DNA from: an uncultured Lachnospiraceae bacterium
GTDB taxonomy: Bacteria > Bacillota > Clostridia > Lachnospirales > Lachnospiraceae
DNA: 56,372 bases
Assembly (NCBI GenBank): GCA_947178125.1
Contig: CAMWXB010000019.1
Location: 1-56,372, forward strand
Direction of reading: 5' to 3'
The notes under the pieces are model-generated. The model did not search any database and was not told the DNA's origin. It was given only the letters and a program-made list of their open reading frames with translations. Shown one piece after another: positions 1 through 7,833 of this stretch. How positions within the stretch are numbered: the stretch's first letter is position 1; every line of letters starts with the position of its first letter. Both the position numbers and the translations under genes were made by a program.

Positions 1-1
1 C

Positions 2-1174
2 TTACAAAATGTGAAACTCGTTTACAAAACGGGAACCTCGGATTGCAATCGACCCTGGAATTTCATCTAAATATAGTTCCAGTTCTGCAATCTTACTCAT
101 TTCATCATCTGACAGGCTTTCTTTTTCTACAAGGCTTCTATATTGTTCAAACTTTTCTTTCAGCGTATCAGAAAGCCTATCCGCCCCAAAATATCCTTCC
201 ACAATACCATCGTACGGTACATTATTCAGTCCATTTTCTACCAATAGATTACTTTCCAAGTCATAAATCACGACATTCTCTATGCTGTTTAATATAAAAG
301 GCGAGTGTGTTGTCACCACAAACTGAATATTCGGAAATATCGTTGTCAGCAATGGCATAATATTTTTCTGCAATTCCAAATGAAGATGTGTCTCTATCTC
401 ATCAATTAGTACAATTCCGGGAAATCTAAAATCAAAAACACGCTTTGCCTGATTCTGCATCCGCATTATAATATCCACAACAATATCCAGTACCGCCTGA
501 TATCCGCTGGACAGCGTATTAAAATCAAAAGCTTCTTTTCCCTGCTGCATGATATGAAATTCAAAACTTTCCTCATCGAATGCCAATTCTATCGATTTAT
601 CTGAAAATATTTTTTTCAAAAGCTGCTCAAAAGCTTCAAACCATGCTTTAATTTTATCTGCTTTTTCTACCTTATTATTGTTCCTTGCCAATGCCTCCGT
701 CATTTTCAGGTCTAATAAGTACTTAACAAATTCATCTCTTGGATATTCATATATTCCATAATCGTTTTTTAACTGTATTTTTTCCACATGTACAGGCTGC
801 TCAGCTTTGAATATTCTGTCAGCACTGTAATATGCTAATATATAATGATATTTTTCTTTTAGCTCAACCATGTTGCGGCACTTTTTATTTAATTCTATAT
901 CAAGACCTTTTTTATTCTGATTTATCCTCTGCTCATAATAATGGATTGACTTTTCTATTCTTGAAATTTCTCCCTCTTCATCACCATTTTGCACTGCATC
1001 TGTAAATACAGCATTAAGGTACTCCGCTAACGCCTCCACGACACTCGTCTTTCCGCTTCCATTTTTTCCCGTCAAAATTAAATGCTTCATCTTGTTTTCT
1101 GATAAAGGAAGCAAAATATCTTTTAAATGCCTGACTTTATTAATTGTTATATTTGTGATAAACAGCTGTTCCAT
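2..1174 (-). CDS. AAA/ABC-type ATPase, RecF/OLD-like, no nuclease domain seen
   Basis: A 390-residue ATPase of the SMC/RecF/OLD-like AAA family. The sequence shows a Walker A motif GKNGSGKT at residues 36-43, an ABC-like signature LSSGYQ at 221-226, a Walker B LIDEIETHLH at 256-265 and a switch histidine in TTHSPF near 290. A charged helical segment lies between about 60 and 130. No TOPRIM or HNH domain is visible. I chose the ATG at 1174 because GGAGGG precedes it by 6 bases; an upstream in-frame start lacks this. The stop codon lies at the window edge, so a partner gene downstream would be outside. Such ATPases are often half of two-gene defence systems (for example Septu-like ATPase plus nuclease) but also occur alone. 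ATPase fold is sure; a defence role is inference. The gene is more AT-rich than the operon beside it. Confidence 0.85.
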   Translation of the reverse strand: MEQLFITNITINKVRHLKDILLPLSENKMKHLILTGKNGSGKTSVVEALAEYLNAVFTDAVQNGDEEGEISRIEKSIHYYEQRINQNKKGLDIELNKKCRNMVELKEKYHYILAYYSADRIFKAEQPVHVEKIQLKNDYGIYEYPRDEFVKYLLDLKMTEALARNNNKVEKADKIKAWFEAFEQLLKKIFSDKSIELAFDEESFEFHIMQQGKEAFDFNTLSSGYQAVLDIVVDIIMRMQNQAKRVFDFRFPGIVLIDEIETHLHLELQKNIMPLLTTIFPNIQFVVTTHSPFILNSIENVVIYDLESNLLVENGLNNVPYDGIVEGYFGADRLSDTLKEKFEQYRSLVEKESLSDDEMSKIAELELYLDEIPGSIAIRGSRFVNEFHIL

Positions 1175-1333
1175 TCCAGCCCTCCATTTTAATCTTCCCT
1201 TAAATGCATTTAGAATAATATACCCTGTAAAAAGAGAACGCTTTTTTGTTAGTATATCTAAATCTCTGTGGCCAGTCAACGAAAACAGATTTTACCTTTT
1301 TAAGCAAACTACCCTAATCCCGGCCTTTCTTAA

Positions 1334-1374
1334 AAAAATCTCTGCCCCATTCTAAGAATGTGGCAGAGATTTTT
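1334..1374 (-). terminator. Rho-independent terminator, probably bidirectional
   Basis: A perfect 13-bp inverted repeat (AAAAATCTCTGCC and its complement) encloses a 15-base loop and is flanked by A and T runs on both sides. It begins 13 bases after the stop of the aldolase gene and faces away from it, so it most likely ends the kdgK-eda transcript. Confidence 0.88.
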
Positions 1375-1386
1375 AATCAATCCGTC

Positions 1387-2019
1387 TCACTGTGCTCCAG
1401 CCTGTTTACGCGCTTCTTTACAAAGCTCCGTAATCTTATCAAAATTACCTGCGGAAATATCCGCTTTCTTACAGATCCAGCTTCCGCCTACTGCAAAAAT
1501 TGCCGGATTCGCTACAAATTCTGCGATATTCTCCGTATTAACGCCGCCGGTAGGAATAAACTGCATATCCGTGAACGGTGCCGCAAGATTCGTGATTGCC
1601 TTTAATCCGCCATATACATTAGCCGGGAAGAATTTAACGACTCTTAATCCCAGTTTGCGTGCAGCCATGATCTCTGTCGGTGTAACACAGCCGGGCGCTA
1701 CATCGATGTTGTTCTCCACACACCATTTTACGGTCTCTTCGTCAAATCCCGGTGACACGATAAATTTAGCGCCTGCTTCTACCGCATCTTTGGCCTGTTC
1801 GAGATTTAATACCGTACCGACACCAACAATCATGTCCGGACACTCTGCAGCAACGTTACGGATGCTGTCAAGCGCTGCTGCGGTACGAAGCGTAATCTCC
1901 ATCACGTTGATTCCGCCTGCCAGTAACGCCTTAGCTGTAGGAACCGCATCCTTCGCATCCTCAATGACCACTACCGGCACGATAATGGAACTTTTCATGC
2001 TGTCTGTTATACTGCTCAT
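1387..2019 (-). CDS. eda: KDPG/KHG aldolase
   Basis: 2-Keto-3-deoxy-6-phosphogluconate aldolase (210 residues, the usual length for the class I family), splitting KDPG into pyruvate and glyceraldehyde 3-phosphate in the cytoplasm. The catalytic Glu of EITLRT is at residue 41, the phosphate/carboxylate-binding Arg at 45, and the Schiff-base Lys of VVKFFPA at 129; the GGVNTEN phosphate loop follows. I take the ATG at 2019, which has AGGAGG 7 bases upstream; the ATG 21 bases further up would put that site inside the gene. It lies 36 bases after kdgK and the two clearly form an operon ending in the hairpin at 1334-1374. The pair forms the last two steps of hexuronate and pectin breakdown. Confidence 0.95.
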   Translation of the reverse strand: MSSITDSMKSSIIVPVVVIEDAKDAVPTAKALLAGGINVMEITLRTAAALDSIRNVAAECPDMIVGVGTVLNLEQAKDAVEAGAKFIVSPGFDEETVKWCVENNIDVAPGCVTPTEIMAARKLGLRVVKFFPANVYGGLKAITNLAAPFTDMQFIPTGGVNTENIAEFVANPAIFAVGGSWICKKADISAGNFDKITELCKEARKQAGAQ

Positions 2020-2055
2020 TTTATTTCCTCCTGAATCCATATATTCTATCTTCTT

Positions 2056-3153
2056 CTAACGCTGGACTCTCGCTCCTGCGCCGCCCATGATCGCTTCAAC
2101 TTCCTTCTTGCTCGCCATTGTGGTATCGCCCGGCGTTGTCATTGCCAATGCGCCGTGCGCCGCACCATAATTAACTGCCATCTCCGCGTCCTCTGTCGTC
2201 ATCAGACCATAGATAAGGCCGGATGCAAAGGAATCGCCGCCGCCGACACGGTCCATGATCTCCAGTCCGTTGTAATCTTTTGCCTTGTAAATCTCTCCGT
2301 CTGCCCAGCAGATCGCGCTCCAGTCGTTCACCGTAGCGGTCTTAACCTGGCGAAGCGTCGTTGCAACTGCTTTGAAGTTCGGATATGTCTTAGCAGCTTC
2401 ATTGATCATCTTCTTATAGCCGTCCAGATTCAGCGTTTTCAGGTTCTCGTCATTTCCTTCGATTTCAAAGCCGAGACATGCCGTAAAGTCTTCTTCATTA
2501 CCGATCATAACATCTACATATTTCGCAATTTCTTTGTTTACTTCCTGCGCCTTAGCCTGTCCGCCGATTGCGCTCCACATGGAAGGACGATAGTTCAGGT
2601 CATAAGATACGATCGTACCATATTTTTTCGCTGTCTTGATTGCCGCAAGCACTGTCTCGCATGACTGCTCTGACAAAGCCGCATAAATTCCGCCGGTATG
2701 TAACCAGCGTACGCCCAGTTCGCCGAAAATATACTCGAAATCAAAATCTTCGGGAGTCGCTTTGGAAATCGCCGTATTAGCACGGTCGGAACATCCTACC
2801 GCTCCGCGGATTCCGAATCCACGCTCCGTAAAGTTGATACCGTTACGGCATACACGTCCGATACCATCCGTCTTCATCCATTTGATCAGGGAAGTATCCA
2901 CGCCGCCCTGATTGATGAAGTCTTCCATCAGCATACCTACTTCGTTGTCTGCAAATGCCGTGATAACTGCCGTATTCATCTTAAAGCATTTTTTCAGGCC
3001 GCGGATAACATTATATTCGCCGCCGCCTTCCCATGCTCTGAAAGATCTGGCCGTGCGGATTCTTCCCTCGCCGGGATCTAGTCTCAGCATTACTTCCCCC
3101 AGAGATACTGCATCAAATTTACATTCGCTTGCCTGCTTTAAACCCAAATTCAT
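2056..3153 (-). CDS. kdgK: 2-keto-3-deoxygluconate kinase (PfkB family)
   Basis: A 365-residue PfkB/ribokinase-family sugar kinase. The family's C-terminal signature DRVGGGDSFASG is present near residue 300 with the catalytic Asp, and an N-terminal sugar-binding GGGEYN loop lies near residue 43. Its place directly before KDPG aldolase makes KDG to KDPG phosphorylation the natural role; the specificity itself cannot be read from the motifs. ATG is preceded by AGGAGG at about 9 bases, and a near-consensus promoter lies upstream. Confidence in the kinase family is very high, in the KDG substrate high because of context. A paralogue is at 6627-7715. Confidence 0.92.
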   Translation of the reverse strand: MNLGLKQASECKFDAVSLGEVMLRLDPGEGRIRTARSFRAWEGGGEYNVIRGLKKCFKMNTAVITAFADNEVGMLMEDFINQGGVDTSLIKWMKTDGIGRVCRNGINFTERGFGIRGAVGCSDRANTAISKATPEDFDFEYIFGELGVRWLHTGGIYAALSEQSCETVLAAIKTAKKYGTIVSYDLNYRPSMWSAIGGQAKAQEVNKEIAKYVDVMIGNEEDFTACLGFEIEGNDENLKTLNLDGYKKMINEAAKTYPNFKAVATTLRQVKTATVNDWSAICWADGEIYKAKDYNGLEIMDRVGGGDSFASGLIYGLMTTEDAEMAVNYGAAHGALAMTTPGDTTMASKKEVEAIMGGAGARVQR

Positions 3154-3204
3154 GAAAAAAATTCCTCCTGTTCCGTTTACTTATTTTTCAGACTATTCCC
3201 TTTT

Positions 3205-3233
3205 ATTATAATTTGAATTGGAAATATTCTCAA
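3205..3233 (-). promoter_or_regulatory. Sigma-A-type promoter of kdgK-eda
   Basis: Reading the minus strand, TTGAGA (3228-3233) and TATAAT (3205-3210) are separated by exactly 17 bases and lie about 50 bases before the kdgK start codon. I see no clear operator palindrome overlapping it. Confidence 0.8.
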
Positions 3234-3284
3234 TCCCTTTTTATCGTTTTGCAAAAAATTGCATAAAATGCTTTCAGCATTGCA

Positions 3285-4661
3285 TCAGTTTTCCTTTTTC
3301 TTCACAGCAGGCCTGCGCCAGATATTCAAACGGTAAAGTATATACAGTATCATTGCGGATATACCATTGCTTACCACCACGCTGTACCAAATACTGCGTA
3401 CTCCCATATTTAACACAGATTCACATACGAACAATGTCAGAAAGCGGAACACCCAAAGGCGGGTGGCATCCACAAGCATCGTAACTTCCGTGTGACCCGT
3501 CCCCTGAAAAAGTCCGGTCGATGAATTGTATATTCCATTGGTCCAACACCAGAATGCCATAATGCTCAAAAAATCGGCCGCCATACCGACCACGGCGGTA
3601 TCATCCGAAAAAATTCCTACGATTCCTTTTGAAACAGGAGCAAGGGACAGGATCATCCCGCCCACGAACAGAAAAATAATACTGATATTTCGGGCAAGCT
3701 TATAACCCTTTTCCGCCCTGTCATACTGTTTCGCACCTACATTCTGCCCGACGATCGTAGCGACAGCAGAGCCGACGCCATTTGTGGGAAGTGTGATCAG
3801 GCTGTTTATTTTGTTACCGATACCATATGCAGCCATTGCCTCCGTACCGTATTTATAGACATTTTTACTCATCAGCAGAAAACCAAGCTGCATGGTGGAG
3901 CCGCCAATTGCGGTCGGAAGACCGACTCTCAAAATAGAAAGCATTTTGGCTTTTTCAAATTTCAAATGCCGCAAGTCAAGGTTTATTGTCTGCGTGGGTC
4001 TTGTCAGTACATAAAATGCTATTATGGCAGATGGGAGTTTTGCAGACAATGTCGCAAGTGCAGCCCCTGTAATATTCAGATTCAACGTAATCATAAAAAG
4101 CGGATCCAGGACCATATTGATAACAATTCCCAGAAAATTAAGCAGCATCGGCCGCACCGTATCGCCTTGTGCCTGATGAATCGCATTATATATATTGATT
4201 GTATACAAAAGAGGCATATCAAGAACAACAATCCGAAGATAGGTATTCCCATAGTCATAAATATTACCATCGGCCCCAAGCCAGTTTACGATTGCAGGCG
4301 TTGTCAGAAAGCAGACCGCGGCACAGGCAAATGCAAAGAGCATTGCACAGGCAAAGATCTGATTTGCCATACTTTTTGCATTCCTATCATCTTTCGCCCC
4401 AATATACTGTGCTATGAGTACCGAACCGGCCACCGTGATTCCAGTACCGAAATTAAGAATAATATTTTGAACAGGTGTCACCAGATTAATTGCCGCCAGC
4501 TGCTCCGTACCAATTTTCCCAAGCCAATATGTATCTGTAAGATTGTACATGGTCTGTAAAAAAGAATTTAATGCGACGGGCACAGCGATAGAAAATACTG
4601 CCTGCAGCATATTCCCATTCAATATCAGGTCCCTGTTGTTTTCTTTTTTTATAAGCTTCAT
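3285..4661 (-). CDS. MATE family efflux transporter
   Basis: A 458-residue membrane protein with about twelve hydrophobic segments in two similar halves, matching the MATE (NorM/DinF-like) cation- or drug-antiporter family in length and layout. Typical features are an N-terminal hydrophobic VPVALNSFLQTMYNLTDTYW stretch followed by repeated GIGNKIN/QNVGAK-type loops. I place the start at 4661 (ATG, AAGGAA just upstream), four bases after the stop of the AraC regulator, with which it is probably co-transcribed and translationally coupled; a longer reading frame would run deep into that regulator. The substrate is unknown. The regulator may control the pump or the neighbouring sugar genes. Confidence 0.88.
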   Translation of the reverse strand: MKLIKKENNRDLILNGNMLQAVFSIAVPVALNSFLQTMYNLTDTYWLGKIGTEQLAAINLVTPVQNIILNFGTGITVAGSVLIAQYIGAKDDRNAKSMANQIFACAMLFAFACAAVCFLTTPAIVNWLGADGNIYDYGNTYLRIVVLDMPLLYTINIYNAIHQAQGDTVRPMLLNFLGIVINMVLDPLFMITLNLNITGAALATLSAKLPSAIIAFYVLTRPTQTINLDLRHLKFEKAKMLSILRVGLPTAIGGSTMQLGFLLMSKNVYKYGTEAMAAYGIGNKINSLITLPTNGVGSAVATIVGQNVGAKQYDRAEKGYKLARNISIIFLFVGGMILSLAPVSKGIVGIFSDDTAVVGMAADFLSIMAFWCWTNGIYNSSTGLFQGTGHTEVTMLVDATRLWVFRFLTLFVCESVLNMGVRSIWYSVVVSNGISAMILYILYRLNIWRRPAVKKKEN

Positions 4662-4665
4662 TTCC

Positions 4666-5520
4666 TTACTCTCCCTGCCAGTACTTTTTTCTAAATCGTG
4701 ATGGGGATATCCCGGTAATTCTCTTAAAACAATCACTGAAGTATGCGTTACTGGAAAAACCGGCATCTCTGGCAATTTCTGCCATGCTCATTTCGGAATC
4801 AACAAGCAGTTTTTGGGCATATAATATTTTTTCATTTAAAACAAATACCGAATACGGTGTCTGCAGCCGGTTAATAAATACTTTGGACAGATATGATGCT
4901 GAAATATGTATATGCTCGGCCGTGTTTTGTAACGAAGGGCTTTCTCCAAGATGCGCTTTAATATATTCTATAGCGTTTATCAGGCAGTCGTCCCGTTTGG
5001 GGGCGGCACTCTGGAGTCTGCGCTTATTTTTTACAGAACATTCCGTTAAAAGCATTAGAATTAACTTATGAAGCAAACCTTTCAAAATAATTTCAGAATA
5101 TTCATTATAGGAATTCCATTCTCTTTCCATTTCATCAAAAAGAGCAAGTATTTTTTCCTGCAGATGCCCATTTAAGTGAAAATCCTGCTGCCAACCGATA
5201 ATGAGTTCATTAAAGTCTTCAACCTCCATGACTTTAATCAAATCGGAGACCATACTGTCCGTAAACTTTATCAGAATACTTTCACGCGGCTTGTCGGACA
5301 TACTGGTCGAACGGAAATAGATGTTTTTAGGTGTAAAAAAAATATCTCCTGCACGCAGGATTTTGGAACCGTCAGGTGAGTAAACATGATTATCTCCCTT
5401 CAGCATATAGCAGATTCCATAAAAATTCGTATAGGCCTCTGCTGCAGGCATTTCAAATCGTGCCGGACGGTAGATATGACTATAATGAAAGTTGTATCCG
5501 GGTTTCAATGGAAGCGGCAT
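4666..5520 (-). CDS. AraC family transcriptional regulator
   Basis: A 284-residue regulator with an N-terminal cupin-like sensing domain (the AGDIFFTPKNIYF stretch near residues 55-70 is typical) and two C-terminal helix-turn-helix units: SLQNTAEHIHISASYLSKVF and the conserved MAEIARDAGFSSNAYFSDCF region before ISPSRFRKK. ATG has AGGAGG at 8 bases. It is transcribed away from a second AraC gene (5653-6489) across a 132-base gap and runs into the MATE gene. It probably answers a sugar or related small molecule; the effector is not readable. Confidence 0.92.
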   Translation of the reverse strand: MPLPLKPGYNFHYSHIYRPARFEMPAAEAYTNFYGICYMLKGDNHVYSPDGSKILRAGDIFFTPKNIYFRSTSMSDKPRESILIKFTDSMVSDLIKVMEVEDFNELIIGWQQDFHLNGHLQEKILALFDEMEREWNSYNEYSEIILKGLLHKLILMLLTECSVKNKRRLQSAAPKRDDCLINAIEYIKAHLGESPSLQNTAEHIHISASYLSKVFINRLQTPYSVFVLNEKILYAQKLLVDSEMSMAEIARDAGFSSNAYFSDCFKRITGISPSRFRKKYWQGE

Positions 5521-5652
5521 AATCTGTTCCTCCTCTCTACTATAAAAACTGTTCTGTTAAAAATAATGTACAATAATTTTTCTTGTATTTCTACTGATTA
5601 TGGAATATAATTGCCTCAAAATACTGTTTTTTCAACAATATTAGGAGCGGCT

Positions 5653-6489
5653 ATGGAAAATAACAGAAACATGCGAAAAACAGAAAAAATGATTGATAAA
5701 ATCTATGCCGAAAGCGAAGTAAAAGAGTCTGGTTATGTCATGCCTTCTCCCCACTGCCACCCTTACTTTGAACTTTTTTATATCGAAAACGGCGTATGCC
5801 GTTTCTTCATCAAGAATAATATGTATGATATGCATACCGGTGATTTTATGCTGATTCCGCCGCAAATGTTTCACTATACACGCTATCTCTTCGGAGACTG
5901 CAAAAGAAGTGTTGTTTTTTTTCGAAAAGAAGATATTGCAGAGGCGGTAAAGCAGTTTCTCCCAGAGCAAACGGACTTTTTTTCCGAAATGCGGATTTTT
6001 CAGATTCCGGAAGTATATCAGGAACAGATTACAACGCTTCTTTTACAAATGGTGAAAGAAGAAAAGATTGGTGATGAACGATCTCCCCTCATGCTTCAGA
6101 CATTATTGCAGGAATTATTTCTGCTTTGCGGCCGGGAGTGCATATTTCCACAAGATATACTCCCTAATATCCATACGACTGACAGGCAGATCGTTCAGGC
6201 CGCACAGTTTATCAGCAGCCATTATATGGAGCATATTACAACAGCGGACATTGCCAGGGCTGCAGATTACAGCCCGAACTATTTAAGTCGGAAATTCAGA
6301 GAAGCTGCCGGCATCGGCGTGCACGAGTATCTTCTTTTTATCCGTCTGCGGCATGCTGCGCTCGAACTGCTTGCTACCGACGATTCCGTCACGGAAATTG
6401 CATTACGCTGTGGTTTTTCGAACGGCAACTACTTCAAGGACGCTTTTAAGAAAAAATATGGTATCACCCCAAGAGTTTATAGAAAATAA
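5653..6489 (+). CDS. AraC family transcriptional regulator
   Basis: A 278-residue AraC/XylS-type regulator. The N-terminal half has a cupin fold signature with clustered histidines (SPHCHPYFELFY, then MHTGDFMLIPPQMFHYTR), and the C-terminal third holds two helix-turn-helix motifs (TADIARAADYSPNYLSRKF and TEIALRCGFSNGNYFKDAF). I start at ATG 5653, which has AGGAG five bases upstream; a TTG 42 bases earlier lacks a site. It sits 137 bases before the PfkB kinase gene on the same strand, so that kinase or the divergent regulator/MATE operon are the likely targets. Confidence 0.92.
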   Translation: MENNRNMRKTEKMIDKIYAESEVKESGYVMPSPHCHPYFELFYIENGVCRFFIKNNMYDMHTGDFMLIPPQMFHYTRYLFGDCKRSVVFFRKEDIAEAVKQFLPEQTDFFSEMRIFQIPEVYQEQITTLLLQMVKEEKIGDERSPLMLQTLLQELFLLCGRECIFPQDILPNIHTTDRQIVQAAQFISSHYMEHITTADIARAADYSPNYLSRKFREAAGIGVHEYLLFIRLRHAALELLATDDSVTEIALRCGFSNGNYFKDAFKKKYGITPRVYRK

Positions 6490-6626
6490 CCCAAAACACT
6501 TTCCGGGGCAAATCCCGGCTAATGAAAAAAGCTTAAAATCCACACAGATTTTGTTGAAATACCTGCTCAAGTACTTTAAGATAAGAGTATATGTACATAA
6601 ATAAATCCGTAGAAGGAGGTTCCTCA

Positions 6627-7715
6627 ATGAAGCACGCCAACCCGTTATTATCCAATAATAACAGCATCGACAAATTTATAACCATCGGAGAGATCATGCT
6701 CCGTCTGACGCCGCCCAATTATGAAAAAATCCGCATGGCGTCCACCTTTGAGGCAAGCTATGGCGGAAGCGAGGCCAATATCGCACTGGCACTGGCAAAT
6801 CTCGGCGTTGACAGCACTTTTTTCAGCGTCGTACCGAATAACAGCATCGGCAAGAGCGCCATCCGTATGCTGCGCAGCAACGACGTTCACTGTACTCCCG
6901 TTATTTTGAGCACGCCCGAACAGACCCCAACGCACCGCCTCGGAAGCTATTATCTGGAGACCGGATACGGCATCCGCGCCAGCAAAGTGACTTATGACAG
7001 AAAACACAGCGCGATCACGGAATTCGATTTCAGCACCATCGACCTGAATCAGCTTCTTGACGGCTTTACATGGCTCCATTTAAGCGGCATTACCCCGGCG
7101 CTTTCACCGAACTGTCGTGAGCTTATCATGAACTGTCTGAAAGTGGCAAAAGAAAAAGGCATTACCGTCAGCTTCGACGGCAATTTCCGGAGCAAACTCT
7201 GGAGCTGGGAAGAAGCGAGAGACTTCTGCACCGAATGCCTGCCCTATGTAGATGTCCTGCTCGGCATCGAGCCTTATCATCTCTGGAAAGACGAAAATGA
7301 CCACAGCAAAGGCGATGTCAAAGACGGCATCCCGCTGCAGCCGAGTTACGAACAGGAAGATGAGATCTTCCAGGCTTTTGTTGCCAGATATCCGAACCTG
7401 AAATGTATTGCACGCCATGTCCGTTACGCACACAGCGGAAGCGAGAACAGCCTGAAAGCTTTTCTGTGGTATGAAAATCACACCTTTGAGAGCAAACTGT
7501 TCACCTTCAATATTCTGGACCGTGTCGGCGGCGGTGATGCTTTTGCAAGCGGTCTGATCTATGCGATGATGCACCACTATAAGCCGATGGATATCGTCAA
7601 TTTCGCAGTCGCGAGCAGCGCCATCAAACACACCATCCGCGGAGACGCCAATATTACGGACGACGTGGAGAGCATCCGCAATCTGATGAATATGAATTAT
7701 GATATCAAACGATAA
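6627..7715 (+). CDS. PfkB family sugar kinase, probably 2-keto-3-deoxygluconate kinase
   Basis: A 362-residue PfkB carbohydrate kinase with the N-terminal GGSEANIALALANLG substrate loop and the C-terminal DRVGGGDAFASGL ATP/anion-hole motif with the catalytic Asp. Length and motif layout match the kinase at 2056-3153, so this is a second, diverged KDG-type kinase; 5-dehydro-2-deoxygluconate or fructose kinase activity cannot be excluded. The start ATG at 6627 has AGGAGG at 7 bases; an upstream ATG in frame has no such site. It follows an AraC gene and ends at a strong terminator. Its base composition is richer in GC than the AraC gene before it. Confidence 0.85.
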   Translation: MKHANPLLSNNNSIDKFITIGEIMLRLTPPNYEKIRMASTFEASYGGSEANIALALANLGVDSTFFSVVPNNSIGKSAIRMLRSNDVHCTPVILSTPEQTPTHRLGSYYLETGYGIRASKVTYDRKHSAITEFDFSTIDLNQLLDGFTWLHLSGITPALSPNCRELIMNCLKVAKEKGITVSFDGNFRSKLWSWEEARDFCTECLPYVDVLLGIEPYHLWKDENDHSKGDVKDGIPLQPSYEQEDEIFQAFVARYPNLKCIARHVRYAHSGSENSLKAFLWYENHTFESKLFTFNILDRVGGGDAFASGLIYAMMHHYKPMDIVNFAVASSAIKHTIRGDANITDDVESIRNLMNMNYDIKR

Positions 7716-7763
7716 CACTGCATAATGGAAAATCTTTAAAGCAATATAAAATAAAACAATACG

Positions 7764-7799
7764 GCCGGAAAATGCTTTGCACAGCAGGCATTTTCCGGC
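7764..7799 (+). terminator. Rho-independent terminator
   Basis: A perfect 12-bp stem (GCCGGAAAATGC and its complement) with a 12-base loop, followed by a T-containing tail. It lies about 50 bases past the sugar kinase stop and 35 bases before the end of the convergent rhamnosidase, so it may serve both. Confidence 0.85.
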
Positions 7800-7833
7800 T
7801 CTTTATATCATCACAGTAAATACAGCAGGCATT

